From an uncultured Marvinbryantia sp. (GTDB taxonomy: Bacteria > Bacillota > Clostridia > Lachnospirales > Lachnospiraceae): a DNA stretch of 64,000 bases. Position numbers and translations under genes: made by a program. The stretch spans positions 49,380-113,379 of the forward strand of contig CANRIR010000002.1 of NCBI GenBank assembly GCA_947630735.1, read 5' to 3'. Under the pieces are notes generated by a model, which searched no databases, was not told where the DNA came from, and worked only from the letters and a program-made list of their open reading frames with translations. Below are positions 49,701-58,099 of this stretch, one piece after another. How positions within the stretch are numbered: position 1 is the first letter of the stretch; each line of letters opens with the position of its first letter.

Positions 49701-52700
49701 CAGCCGCGTCAATTCCACCGCCCGGCACTTTCGACGGAGTCACAGTATAACTGATTGTGAGGTCAATACCTGCACCGCCGGAAATCTCGCTGACATTATA
49801 CAAGATATAATCGTTACCTTGTTTTTTATAGGAAAAGTTCGCACCGCTGGATGATGAAGGCAAAGACGAACTTATATTGCAGTCGCCTTCCCACGCGCCC
49901 TCCCAATTCTTCCAGACATATTGGGGAATCCTGATCTGTATGGCTCCTTCCGGTATCGTCTTCTTTCCGGTGTTATCATCCACATTCATTTGCAAATGAA
50001 TATGCAGAGACGCCGTCTGATCCCGGTAATCTGTGGGATGAAATACCAGTCTATCGCCAACATTGTCCACGTTTTCATTGGAAGCCGAGTTCCACTCAAT
50101 GCCATAGGTATAGGTTATTCCGCCGCTGGTTTGGGTATTGTTCAGTTCTCTCCATTTTGCATAGTAGACCGTATTCCCCGCAATGTTCGTACTTGTGGTC
50201 AACTTTGTACTCTCATCGAATCCCGGATCTGCATACCATCCCACCAGAATTTTGGGATTTTCTGTGTCTCCTTTGCTTGTGCCCGGCAGGGATGCGATTG
50301 TACCGTCCTTCGCCACCGCAAGCTGTTCTACAACGGTATTACCATCCATAAAGGTAACATACACTTCCTCAGCCCATTGCGCAGTGAGCTTCGTATTTTT
50401 ATCGAACTCACTGTCCGAGCTGCAGAGAACTCCATCTTCATCGTACCATCCCTGGAACACATAGCCATCTCTTTCCGGGATGGGCAGATCTCCCACCGGA
50501 CTGTCGCAGTAAGAATGTAGGATCACGTTGTCTTTTTTGCCGTTGACCGTGCCTCCGTTCGGATTCAGTGTGAGCTCAGCCGTTTCCAGCCTGCTCCAGT
50601 GCGCAACAATGCGCGTACCTTTCGCAAGATCCACTGTCTCATTAAGTTCTATCTTTTTCTCTTTTTTTATACTCTCCTCTGTGTACTCCCAGTACCAACC
50701 GTCAAATTTATAGCCATCCCGTTCGACCTTCGGCAGCTCGGCAAAAGTATAGTCCGATTTGCCCTCCACATAGGTCATTTCAGGATAGGTAGTAAATTTT
50801 CCGCCTGCTGTTTCGAACTGTGGTTTCCAGCCCCAATGTGCAAAAAACTCCGTATCATCCGTAAGATAGGTCTCCCCAGACCGAACCTGTTCTCCTCCGG
50901 TTTCAGCCGTAAACCAGCCGATCAAAGTTCTGCCATCCTCTCTTTGCGGATAACTTGGCAAAGACCCCTTGAGGGGATTCCTGGCAGTCGTCTGCATTGT
51001 CGTCGGCGCAAGCCCGTCTATGCACGGGTTAAAAGTTGCAGTCAAATAGCGTTCCCATATGGCATACAGAGTCATATCGCCCGTTATTTCTAAATTGTAA
51101 CCGTTTACAGAACCGGTACGGCCCTCTGTATCTTTAGACCAGTAGAGAAACTCATAACCTTCCCGCATTGATTGCGGCAGATCCTGATTAAGGGTCACGC
51201 CCTTCTTTACCCGCATGGAAGCCACATCGGTACCGCCCTGTGCATCAAAGGACAGCCAGGCATAGTCGTCCGGATCTCCCCAGATAGCATACAGATTTAC
51301 CGTAGATCCGTCCTGATCGGCAAGTCCCGACACCCTGGCGTTGGGATCGTACATTTTTCCCTGACCATCGCTTCTGGTATTCCATCCGATCAGGAATTTG
51401 CCCTCATTTGTAAACAGATTTTCCGACAACTGGTAGAAGTCGGCATATCTCAGCGTTTGTGTTTTGATTTCATCTTTTGGCTTCCCATCCGCAGCGTTTC
51501 CGGTCTGCGGATACAGGCACAGCGTATAGGTGTACGGTGTCCAGTGGGCATAATACATCAGCTGGGAGATGACGTCCCCCGCATTTAATTGCTCTCCGCC
51601 TGCAGGGTCCGTAAACCAGCCAGCGAAAGTATATCCCTCACGAATTGCCGTGGGAATGTCCTCCCCTGCTATCTTCATATCCAGGTAGCCGTCCGCACCC
51701 TGCTGACTGGCCGCGCCTCCGTTTCCGTTGAAGGATATGCGCACCGTGCGATAATAGGAACCGGCAATATTTTCGGCTTCCTGATTTGTCAGCTCAGCGC
51801 CCGTATATGGCTTTCCTGTTGAGGCATTTCCAACGAAAACATCTTCGCCCGTTTTTTTCATCCATCCATCGGGGAGGGCAGTATCTGCATCTCTTCCTTT
51901 CTTTGCGTAGCCCGATCCCAAAGTCAGCTTCACAAGCGATCTGCACTCGTAAAACATGCGCCACTTATCATTGCCAACCTTTTCCGTATTCCAATTCTGC
52001 AGATTCAAAGTGAGCAGGGAACTGCATCCTGCAAATGTCTCGTTCACGCTGGAAACATTCGATGTATTCCAGCTTTCAATGCCGTTTATGGATACCAGCG
52101 AAGTACAGTTCTGAAACATACCCGCGACATTTGTCACACGTGATGTATCCCATCCGCCCAGATTGAGAGAAACCAGGCTCGTGCACCCGCGGAAAGCATC
52201 ATTCATATTTGACACGCTGGAAGCATCAAATTTTCCGGTATCCACGGACGCAAGATTCCCACATCCATCGAAGATGCAGCAAAGAGATTTGAGTTTTACG
52301 TTATCGCGAAACGACACCGATGTGATCCTGCTCTTATCCCCCTGGAACTCCCAGCTGCAATTTGTATATGTTTCCGCATTGCTCCCGTCGTCCTCGTAGA
52401 TCCGGTAAACATCTCCTTTGGACGGATCCGGCGTGTTGTCATTCTGGAAAACCATTTCCCCGCTCTCATACAGGATCTCATAAACCCTCGGACGGACATA
52501 CGTGCCGGCCAGATCGCTTGGGTTCATCATCAGTTCTTCCGCGGTATAGACTACCTCGGTATTGTTCTCCTTCTGCCAGAAACCGGTAAGACCAGCATTA
52601 TTCGTGCGAAACTGAAAGCTTGATCCAAAAGTTAAACGTGACAGGAAATTACAGCCGGCAAACATACCTGACATATCTGCAGAAGATACAGTTGTTGTAT

Positions 52701-55700
52701 TCCAACTGTTCAGGTTCAATTCTTTCAAAGAACTGCAGTCTTTAAACGTTCTGATCAGGTTTGTTACCAAACTGGTATTCCATCCGCTGACATCCAGATT
52801 TACAAGGGAAGAACAGCCTGCAAATGTTTCGAACATATTATTGGCCGAAGCAGTGTTCCAGGTGCTCACGTTCAGCTTGACAAGATTCTTACAGTTCTGG
52901 AATACGTGCCCGATATTTGCAGCAGACGACACATCCCATTTGCTTAAATCCAGAGACGTCAATTTTTCGCAGCCATTAAAAGCCTGCGCGATTGATGTGA
53001 CACCAGCCGCATCATACTCACCTGTATTTACAATTTGCAGATTTGTACAATTTTTAAAAATAAACTGAACCGTTTTTAATTTTACATTATCACGGAACGT
53101 CACAGATTTGATGTCTTTTTTGATTGCATCAAAGTCCCAATTTTCGTTTCCCGCAAGAGCGTTGCTTCCATCGTCCTTATATATCGTGTACTCATCAGGA
53201 TTCTCCGGATCTGCTTTATCTTGATCCACATCATCTGTATTCTGTAACACCAATTCGCCGGTTTTCTTATAGAAAATCTCATAGACATTGTCTTTTTTCC
53301 AGTGGGCATAGTAATCGGTCTGCGTGACAGGAGTTTCCGCCGTAAGCTGTTCGCCGTCCTCCGATGCGGTCCACCATCCGTCAAATTCATAGCCGGCATA
53401 GGTTGGCTCTGTCACGAGGTTCCATTTATCCTCCCCCAGTGCGAACTCAATAAAGGCGTCAACTTTGGTTTGATCCGGCGTTCCGCCATTGCCATGAAAG
53501 GTTATCGGGACAGCGCGGACGTAGGTGTCGGTGGCCTTGGAAGTAGACGTCAACAGTTCATTTGAAGTATATTCCACTTTGCTGGTCAAGGCTTTCCATT
53601 TGTCAGGAAGAGGAGGGTTAGGCGGAGGAGTCGAAAGGTAAGTTTCTTTCGCTGTAACAAAGGCAGAATTCAGTCTTAATTGCTGCAAAGCAGCGCAGTT
53701 ATAAAACATCCTCCATGGATCCGCATTGGATGCTGCTGTTGTCCAACCACTCATATCAAGTTCCGTCAGCTGTGTACAGCCATAGAATACATCCTGCATA
53801 TTTCCAACTTTACTCGTATCCCAACCACTAACGTCCAGCGCTATCAAAGAAGTGCATTCCCGAAATACAGAGAATACGCTGGTAACAGAACTCGTATCCC
53901 AATTACTGATTTCCAGCGTTCGAAGGGCTTTACATTTTTCGAACACACGTGTCATATCTGTCACTGCTGATACGTCCCAATTGCTTAGATTCAACTTTGT
54001 CAGGCTAGTGCAGTTATAGAAAGCTCGTGCCAAAGACCTCACACCAGTAGCATCGAACTTTTCTGTATTTACTTTTTGTAGCTCTGTACATCCGTCAAAA
54101 ATAGAATTTAGCGAATCCAGTTTTACATTATCACGAAACGTCACAGAAGTTATCTTGTCTTTAGCATCGTGGAATGGCCACTCCCCTGTACTGGCATTTT
54201 TGCCAACATCCGTATAAATCTTATCGACTGTGCCTCGGGTAGTTTCGGGCTCCTCATCATTCTGAAAAACAAGTTCGCCGCTTTGGTAAAGAATCGCGCA
54301 AACCGTTGCTTTGACATATTTTCCGGCCATATCAGCTTTATAATTACTCACGAGCTCTTCCGCACTGTAGACCTCATTTGATTCATTTTTCCAATAACCG
54401 CTAAGTCCAACACCCGATGCACTCGCATTTTTAAACATAAAAGATGATCCTAGGGTTATCTCTGATAACGAATTACAGTTTTTAAAAAAGTTTGCAATAT
54501 TTACGCTCCCTCTCACGTTACTTGTATTCCAACCAGACAGATCCAAGGCTGTCAAAGAACTGCACCCCAGAAATGTTCCTATCATGTTAGTAACTTTTCC
54601 TGTATTCCAATTTTTTACATCAATGGATTTCAAAGCCCCACAATTTTGAAATGTCCAGTATAGACTATCAAGATTCATAGTATTCCAGTTTGCGACATTC
54701 AAATTTTGGAGGTTAGTGCAGTCTGCAAATGTCTGCTTCATATATGTTACCGGTGCATTTCTCCATCTGCTAAGATCCAGCGAAGTTAATTTCCCGCATT
54801 TGTAGAATGCCCAACCCATACGTTTCACTTCGGATGCGGTAAAACTACCAATTTCTACCTTTTCCAAGTTCTCACATTTTTTGAATATACATTCCAACGA
54901 CGCTAGCGGTACATCTTCACGGAATGTGACAGACGTTATCTGATTCTTATAATCTTCAAAATCCCATTTTACATTCTCGCCATCCAAATGAGTACTTCCA
55001 TCATCATGAAAGACGTAATAAGGTCCTTTTCCCGCTTTTTCTGCATCTAGCTCCGCATTGGTCTGGAACACCATCTCTCCATCCGAATAGAGAATCTCAT
55101 AAACCGAATATGTGTCTACATCATTTGTCCCAGGCTCCTCCACCCCAGAATCTTCCATGCCAGGTTCGTCCATACCGGGGCCTTCCATTTGTGGAATATC
55201 TGACTGGCCTTTGTTTGTCTCTGCTTCTTCTGTTTCCGTTTCTTCTGTCTCTTCCTGCTTCGTCTCAGTCTCTGTTTCTTCTGTCTCTTCCTTTTTCGTT
55301 TCTGTCTCTTCTGCTTCTTCCTTCTTCGTCTCGGTCTCCGTCTCTTCTGCTTCTTCCTTCTTCGTCTCAGTCTCCGTTTCTTCTGTCTCTTCCTTCTTCG
55401 TCTCAGTCTCTGTCTCTTCTGTTTCTTCCTTCTTCGCCTCAGTCTCTGTTTCTTTTGTTTCGGGCGCTTCGGTCTCGCTTTCCTGCGGCTGAACCGGTTT
55501 CCAGAAGCACAGGATGCCGATGGCATCTAAAGGAAAGCTGGCGCGCACTCTGCCTGCGTCTTCAAAAAATACTGCGCTCAGTTCCTCCCATACGCCATTG
55601 CGATACATGGACAGATGTCCATCCGCAAGATAGGAATCATCCAGACCGTCAAACACTGCTTTTGCTCCGGCAATGTCGCAAGCACTTCCGTTTTGTTCCA

Positions 55701-56343
55701 CAGAAAAGCGCAAAACGAGACCATCGGCCAGATTCATATTGATATCGGCCGTCAGTCCCGTTTTCTCTTCTTCGTTTAACAATTCCAGTTTCCAGTCTGC
55801 ATCCGCAGGAAACCCGTCCGGGCGCGTCAGCTCCAGAGCAATATACGGCAATGTATGGTCCGCGTCAGTCTGGGCTGCATTGTCCAGCTTCAGCTCGGGC
55901 TGGACGTTCTCATTCACATCCGGAAGCGTTTCTGTCGTCTCCTGCTGTGGTACAGATGAATCACTCTGCTGCACATATACCGGATCGATGATAAACTCAG
56001 GCTCCGCAGCGTTATCCGTCTGGTTCTGCGCAGGCGCTTCCGTCAGAGGTACAGAAGATGCCTCTGTATCAGTGGCAGATGCCGTCTTCTCTGCAGGCGC
56101 AGCCGATGCTTCCGTATCCGGAGCAGATGCCGTTTCCTCTGCAGACACAGCCGATGCCTCCATATCCGGAGCAGATGCCGTTTCTGTCGCAGGCGCAGCC
56201 AATGCCTCCGCATCCGGAGCAGATGCCGTTTCCTCTGCCTGTACCGTTCTTCCCGCTGTCGTCACTTCTGCCACGCCGCCCTGCTGCAGCACAATGGAAA
56301 ACGCAAGGAACATGGCAAGTATTTTCTTCCGTCTCATTTTCAT
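43777..56343 (-). CDS. Giant LPXTG-type adhesin: BspA LRRs, InlB repeats, Cna-B and FctA domains
   Basis: A 4188-residue surface protein, first gene of the pilus operon and its likely tip adhesin. Regions: signal peptide (1-37); four 16-residue ETASAPD repeats (38-105); Glu/Thr-rich repeats of KKEETEETETET type (about 284-380); four BspA-type LRR blocks (DUF285, about 410-1530), each opening VYEILYxSGEMVFQ and full of LDLSxWNTSxVT-like units; six or seven Listeria-Bacteroides/InlB-B repeats (about 1535-2065, EGYTFAGWFTDPAGGEQL); a long beta-rich part (2065-3078) that I cannot assign; a DUF11 domain (3080-3215); three Cna-B domains (3230-3545); DUF5979-like repeats (3545-3970, LLISKTVIG); an FctA-like pilin domain (3970-4105); and the sorting signal MPDTGG plus helix and KRRK. 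The ATG at 56343 follows GGGGGAGGT. Confidence 0.9.
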   Translation of the reverse strand: MKMRRKKILAMFLAFSIVLQQGGVAEVTTAGRTVQAEETASAPDAEALAAPATETASAPDMEASAVSAEETASAPDTEASAAPAEKTASATDTEASSVPLTEAPAQNQTDNAAEPEFIIDPVYVQQSDSSVPQQETTETLPDVNENVQPELKLDNAAQTDADHTLPYIALELTRPDGFPADADWKLELLNEEEKTGLTADINMNLADGLVLRFSVEQNGSACDIAGAKAVFDGLDDSYLADGHLSMYRNGVWEELSAVFFEDAGRVRASFPLDAIGILCFWKPVQPQESETEAPETKETETEAKKEETEETETETKKEETEETETETKKEEAEETETETKKEEAEETETKKEETEETETETKQEETEETETEEAETNKGQSDIPQMEGPGMDEPGMEDSGVEEPGTNDVDTYSVYEILYSDGEMVFQTNAELDAEKAGKGPYYVFHDDGSTHLDGENVKWDFEDYKNQITSVTFREDVPLASLECIFKKCENLEKVEIGSFTASEVKRMGWAFYKCGKLTSLDLSRWRNAPVTYMKQTFADCTNLQNLNVANWNTMNLDSLYWTFQNCGALKSIDVKNWNTGKVTNMIGTFLGCSSLTALDLSGWNTSNVRGSVNIANFFKNCNSLSEITLGSSFMFKNASASGVGLSGYWKNESNEVYSAEELVSNYKADMAGKYVKATVCAILYQSGELVFQNDEEPETTRGTVDKIYTDVGKNASTGEWPFHDAKDKITSVTFRDNVKLDSLNSIFDGCTELQKVNTEKFDATGVRSLARAFYNCTSLTKLNLSNWDVSAVTDMTRVFEKCKALRTLEISNWDTSSVTSVFSVFRECTSLIALDVSGWDTSKVGNMQDVFYGCTQLTELDMSGWTTAASNADPWRMFYNCAALQQLRLNSAFVTAKETYLSTPPPNPPLPDKWKALTSKVEYTSNELLTSTSKATDTYVRAVPITFHGNGGTPDQTKVDAFIEFALGEDKWNLVTEPTYAGYEFDGWWTASEDGEQLTAETPVTQTDYYAHWKKDNVYEIFYKKTGELVLQNTDDVDQDKADPENPDEYTIYKDDGSNALAGNENWDFDAIKKDIKSVTFRDNVKLKTVQFIFKNCTNLQIVNTGEYDAAGVTSIAQAFNGCEKLTSLDLSKWDVSSAANIGHVFQNCKNLVKLNVSTWNTASANNMFETFAGCSSLVNLDVSGWNTSLVTNLIRTFKDCSSLKELNLNSWNTTTVSSADMSGMFAGCNFLSRLTFGSSFQFRTNNAGLTGFWQKENNTEVVYTAEELMMNPSDLAGTYVRPRVYEILYESGEMVFQNDNTPDPSKGDVYRIYEDDGSNAETYTNCSWEFQGDKSRITSVSFRDNVKLKSLCCIFDGCGNLASVDTGKFDASSVSNMNDAFRGCTSLVSLNLGGWDTSRVTNVAGMFQNCTSLVSINGIESWNTSNVSSVNETFAGCSSLLTLNLQNWNTEKVGNDKWRMFYECRSLVKLTLGSGYAKKGRDADTALPDGWMKKTGEDVFVGNASTGKPYTGAELTNQEAENIAGSYYRTVRISFNGNGGAASQQGADGYLDMKIAGEDIPTAIREGYTFAGWFTDPAGGEQLNAGDVISQLMYYAHWTPYTYTLCLYPQTGNAADGKPKDEIKTQTLRYADFYQLSENLFTNEGKFLIGWNTRSDGQGKMYDPNARVSGLADQDGSTVNLYAIWGDPDDYAWLSFDAQGGTDVASMRVKKGVTLNQDLPQSMREGYEFLYWSKDTEGRTGSVNGYNLEITGDMTLYAIWERYLTATFNPCIDGLAPTTMQTTARNPLKGSLPSYPQREDGRTLIGWFTAETGGEQVRSGETYLTDDTEFFAHWGWKPQFETAGGKFTTYPEMTYVEGKSDYTFAELPKVERDGYKFDGWYWEYTEESIKKEKKIELNETVDLAKGTRIVAHWSRLETAELTLNPNGGTVNGKKDNVILHSYCDSPVGDLPIPERDGYVFQGWYDEDGVLCSSDSEFDKNTKLTAQWAEEVYVTFMDGNTVVEQLAVAKDGTIASLPGTSKGDTENPKILVGWYADPGFDESTKLTTSTNIAGNTVYYAKWRELNNTQTSGGITYTYGIEWNSASNENVDNVGDRLVFHPTDYRDQTASLHIHLQMNVDDNTGKKTIPEGAIQIRIPQYVWKNWEGAWEGDCNISSSLPSSSSGANFSYKKQGNDYILYNVSEISGGAGIDLTISYTVTPSKVPGGGIDAAGNYVIKDDNYYHEEFPVGITINTGSEEEKIEFENNIAIEMHTRVNTFASKEFSKLRYSCYDVWQKEWGEIPADADDYFYIEWKLKETVQTTTNQPFTFSWSEENTVHDGTVVGFTKPETDVDNPSGYQVNDSKVVVKYPLSMLDEAVDGKLNIHNEAIVTENWKSGYKTSHRVSANYTVDVPKSTGGERGFEKFSFDTKNNANVNAPAQKHGGQEDILDDQAEVSLGWRISYSGGPENTPTWNAEKGTYSAEARTISISDGTENNLLYSSGNAKSRYVWEPTTGNTKLSDEDYRLVSVQVDVTEYDAKPLNEAADKWTGIKEHIDRDDYEDVDIYVRCKDSHELEFFRRVKSGEKVFLPENVRGIQILHDSAFYWTDVRVDLTANLKPSDTVTRLIMEDVWTEATSIIKNWAHCQVKTKSSTTVNPYVDVKDYDENGYAVREVWELDVSDTYQYLCKSAADRNKVVTNVNHGIQDNPMCLTGWLYNNSKRIKRLRTGIFYDLLPQGTTVDPASVYGIWFAENTWNTPGSPGRPANNYYTKLNDPARLPRSAYDVEFVNNWEGSKRTMMIIRFTMPEEIRANGLHIYYLLRTTYENIMENGTTQENDAAFVNTTRENGPPDGTGNVLDVLKAKNYFKNLDEEYSGKICYYEDSTHYVPVDVSTWGFDKQVKAETGTSYGQSDTSLLNNLYTYRLVYSQGSGTKTKNIVFFDVLENGFYEKKEDVPGGRELLPSQWKGTFVDINVESVRNNRMDEANPQTACNPVIYYSTEPREKFADVRPELKDTEVWTTTMPDDPSQVTAIAVDCSTCINETPFELTGKVDALEIYITMRAPQEVKEGEDITRNRAAVYMTHVSSENKETSVMMDAGASVTLKDVDPELHKTSDPGSGTKEAPAPVYKDDPLTYTLSVTNTGKEAPLKNIVVEDTIPGGLSVQNNGIRVRFDDDKTSMLVSESPRVDLTRNGQKLTFTIRSLNAGETAYIEIIGTVTADAETVLENQAHITSVNDVHKNLDSETTYHKVIPIGFNIFKVGAGRRPIKGAVLQLWKKAEGADPDEPLDETTDTYKEEWESDGKEKTFSDLEHGIYIIHEVEAPAGHLLAEDIVVKLDEHGNLTRNGELVHGVTMQDDWTQVRILKKNPTGYLIEGAALEIYEREKFDMETKKPEDGAAPVARWTTTDKPYELDGVLNPNTDYVLYEEKAPEGYRQAEPKEFSLGDGKTLLTVEMEDPFASFEVRVKKTDPDGALLPKAKLRITGRENGSSTDIIPIEWVTTKDDQVVKLYPGTYTLSEVYAPNGYAVADPIVFTVEEDVNANSGIVKVEGEIVETATLVMTDKRTQELTVTKTVLGEETVASSGTGSGTEKKQYYFTLKLTSDGKPFTAKLAYRKESASGTTTSGVAESDTESGIYEFQLAGGESITFLEVPEELDYVVNEISEPNADYVATIENGKGKTTSAEPTRVTVTNTYPNKGDLLISKTVIGTWAPPGETYTVQITPGAGKKVNGSNSLDSVKVYKMSSGTKEEMTAPNAVVTDSKITVKLAGGEQIVVMGLAPGDYTVTETGSDPGSGAATFTTKYKVNGGEESKAANVYIDTNTIGNVEVLNTYQDLGELIIEKTVKGTSEPDDGTWYNIQVRSTAAGAFAVSSDGTKSYQMESLTDAADESGGTAGSASDAQYQNERVANGVLYFQLRKGSRIIITGLPTGVYTVSETGVDPDCSVSYTVSVNDSAGTSGNIVTLRKQTSADDTAVQSGTVSILNRYPDSTSLTLSGTKAVIGKSLEAGKYHFAINVQTNPGGGAVLPENAEAVNSGAPDGQFSFNPIKFRKKGTYVFQVRETRSDDPAVGTDGTVYRLTVTVEIEKTEKVYRYEITRVEIARIAASGDGTAEIVATYEKAADGEEAGTAADETAKPIPDDNGFILPTRTEGGKTASFINRAKRALEMPDTGGPGTLPLTRISLLLCLAGAILLLLAKRRKPRGPC
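55205..55492 (-). repeat. Glu/Thr-rich coding repeats in the adhesin
   Basis: About seven imperfect copies of a 30-39-bp unit encode KKEETEETETET-like peptide, presumably an extended stalk near the N-terminus. Such arrays commonly change length by slippage. The opposite strand is also open here but is only a mirror of the repeats. Confidence 0.85.
56040..56232 (-). repeat. 48-bp coding repeats in the adhesin
   Basis: Four imperfect 48-bp copies encode ETASAPDxEASAxxAE-type 16-residue units directly after the signal peptide. They are Ala/Pro/Thr-rich and probably form a flexible spacer. Confidence 0.85.
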
Positions 56344-56442
56344 ATCCGCTACCTCCCCCACACTTCTCGGTCAGCGTATTATGTGATCATTCAATTCCTC
56401 TCGAAAATATCGTAGATACGAAATTCTTTTAATCTTGTGAAA

Positions 56443-56471
56443 ATTTTACAAAATTTACTACAGTTTGTCAA
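56443..56471 (-). promoter_or_regulatory. Promoter of the pilus operon
   Basis: Minus strand TTGACA (56466-56471), 17 bases, TAAAAT (56443-56448). The transcription start would lie about 93 bases before the adhesin start codon. No operator palindrome is evident around it. Confidence 0.8.
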
Positions 56472-56564
56472 TATGTTTGGCAATATTTTTTAAAATTCTT
56501 GTAAGATTTTTTAAATTCAAGTAATCTAAAAAGCATAGCCTCTCAATGTTTCGCAAAGAAACGT

Positions 56565-56610
56565 AAAAAGCCCTGAACACCGCTCACAGAGCAGGAGCCA
56601 GAGCTTTTTT
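56565..56610 (-). terminator. Bidirectional terminator behind the Rpn gene
   Basis: AAAAAGCCCTG (56565-56575) pairs with CAGAGCTTTTT (near 56599-56609) with one mismatch. The stem is flanked by A and T runs and can act on both strands; it ends the Rpn transcript 66 bases after the stop. Confidence 0.7.
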
Positions 56611-56675
56611 CAAAAGCTGTCAAAGATCAAAATATAGCACTTTCACGAAAATTCGCAGGATGCTCTCTGTATGCG

Positions 56676-57743
56676 TCACTTATCCCCTACAATGTTCGTC
56701 CGCGCTTCCACTTCTGCCAAACGGCGTGTCAGATCTTGCAGCTGTGCAGCCATCTTTTCCAACTGTGCGTCTTTCTTTTTCAACTGTGCGTCTTTCTCAT
56801 CCATCTCTTTTTTGTGTGCCCTATTCTGTTCCCGAATCTTTTCTTCCAGTGTCCGGACCTGATAGTAATATTCGTCTCCTTTAAGCACCAGTGCATCGCT
56901 CATCATCTTTTCCACCTCCGGCATCTCCTGCGCATATTTCCCATAAATATGCTCATATAAGCGCATCGTCATCGCGATGATCTGGTCTTTCTCGATCTTC
57001 GTGATGTTTCCCGCCGCCACATTTCGTTCCAGTGTCTTTACTATATCATTTGTGATGATCTTTTGCAATGCCTCCCTGTTTTCTTTCGTCCGCTTTTTCT
57101 CGATCGCACGGCGCAGCCGCAGCAGTTGGAACGGCAGCAGGACGATCAGTTCATCCCTTGTTTTTTCGCTCTCACCGGTTCGCTTCAAATATCGGAATAC
57201 CGGCACTTTATATATATATTCCCCCTGTGTCCCAAAGCGAATACATATCTTGTATTCCTCCGGCAGGTTTTCATCATACAGATATACAATTACCGGTTCC
57301 GGAAACTCCAGTACATCTATCCCCTCTCGACTTTTTACCGCATGGTGCAGTCCATACTCCAGCATGCGCAGGATCATCTCCCCGTCTTTTGTCATCTGGA
57401 ACTCGCAGTGATAACTACGGTTCCCATTGATCGTGATAATGGTGTCCGACAGTGTCTTTTTCAGTCCGTCGTCCACATTTTCTGTCCAGTTATACTGGAC
57501 ATCGCTGTCTATCGGGTAATCTGTGCCAAATAATCCGTTAATCAGCTTTATCGTGCAGCGCGCTGACAGGGAAAGGCAGCGCTTCGCGATGCGGTCGTAA
57601 ATATCCCGCAGATTTTCGTCCTGTGCCCGCTCCGTTTCTTCCGTCAGTTTTGTTTTATCTGCATCCTTTCTCTGTTCCGCATTTTTTGGCTGTCCAGTGG
57701 TCCCGGAATATTTTTTATCTTCCATCTCTTCTTTTCTTTTCAA
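56676..57743 (-). CDS. Rpn-family PD-(D/E)XK nuclease (transposase-like)
   Basis: A 355-residue member of the Rpn/PDDEXK family (formerly annotated as transposase_31-like). After a charged leader, the core begins with ARCTIKLINGLFGTDYPID and contains SDTIITI and YHCEFQM, which fit the D...ExQ nuclease site; the C-terminal 60 residues are a coiled coil (KKDAQLEKMAAQL). Rpn proteins promote recombination in E. coli; many are solitary. TTG at 57743 has GGAGG at 6 bases and is chosen; an ATG at 57725 and a TTG at 57749 are alternatives. It has its own promoter. Confidence 0.88.
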   Translation of the reverse strand: MKRKEEMEDKKYSGTTGQPKNAEQRKDADKTKLTEETERAQDENLRDIYDRIAKRCLSLSARCTIKLINGLFGTDYPIDSDVQYNWTENVDDGLKKTLSDTIITINGNRSYHCEFQMTKDGEMILRMLEYGLHHAVKSREGIDVLEFPEPVIVYLYDENLPEEYKICIRFGTQGEYIYKVPVFRYLKRTGESEKTRDELIVLLPFQLLRLRRAIEKKRTKENREALQKIITNDIVKTLERNVAAGNITKIEKDQIIAMTMRLYEHIYGKYAQEMPEVEKMMSDALVLKGDEYYYQVRTLEEKIREQNRAHKKEMDEKDAQLKKKDAQLEKMAAQLQDLTRRLAEVEARTNIVGDK

Positions 57744-57797
57744 TGCCAACCTCCGTCCTGCTGTGTTTCAAACATTTGTTTCTCTCAAGATGGAATC

Positions 57798-57826
57798 ATT
57801 GTATCATAACGTGAAATATATTTCAA
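57798..57826 (-). promoter_or_regulatory. Promoter of the Rpn gene, with palindrome
   Basis: Minus strand TTGAAA (57821-57826), 17 bases, TACAAT (57798-57803). A perfect 14-bp palindrome TGAAATATATTTCA (57812-57825) overlaps the -35 box and could be an operator. Confidence 0.6.
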
Positions 57827-57953
57827 TATTATTTTTAAAAAATATTGCAATTTCATTTATATCTCAAATTATATATAATATCCATGATAAAATCGTCCAT
57901 CCTCCAAAAAAAATATAAAATAAGTAAGTGGTCAAATAAACAAATGTAAATAA

Positions 57954-58099
57954 GCCCGCGCAGGGCCGTATGTCCCAGGCAGACTCTCGAAAAGCGCCGG
58001 CACTTAAAGAGGCCGGACCAACGGCCGGCCGAGTTTAGTGCCGCTGCGCTTTGAGGAAGCGCGAGCGGGTCTGCACGGGACGTATGGCCCTGCGCGGGC
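57954..58099. repeat. 146-nt GC-rich imperfect palindrome
   Basis: The outer 31 bases (57954-57984 and 58069-58099) are complementary apart from a few wobble or mismatched positions. Inside, AAAGCGC pairs with GCGCTTT and CGGCACT..AGGCCGG with CCGGCC..TAGTGCCG, so almost the whole element folds into one long rod. It ends 52 bases from rng. It has no T-run and no ORF. It may be a MITE-like element, a structured RNA, or a transcription barrier; its base composition is unlike the AT-rich flank. Confidence 0.8.

Larger units (their letters stand above)
56344..56675. other. Intergenic between adhesin and Rpn gene
   Basis: This 332-base gap is strongly AT-rich. It contains the adhesin promoter and a 93-base leader on the minus strand, and a bidirectional terminator behind the Rpn gene. 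No open reading frame with supporting signals is seen. Confidence 0.6.

Noticed and set aside
55205..55492. CRISPR-like short regular repeats
   Set aside because: They are in-frame coding repeats (KKEETEETETET type) of the adhesin, without spacers or cas genes.
56676..57743. Insertion sequence with transposase
   Set aside because: The protein is of the Rpn nuclease type; no terminal inverted repeats or target duplications flank the gene itself.
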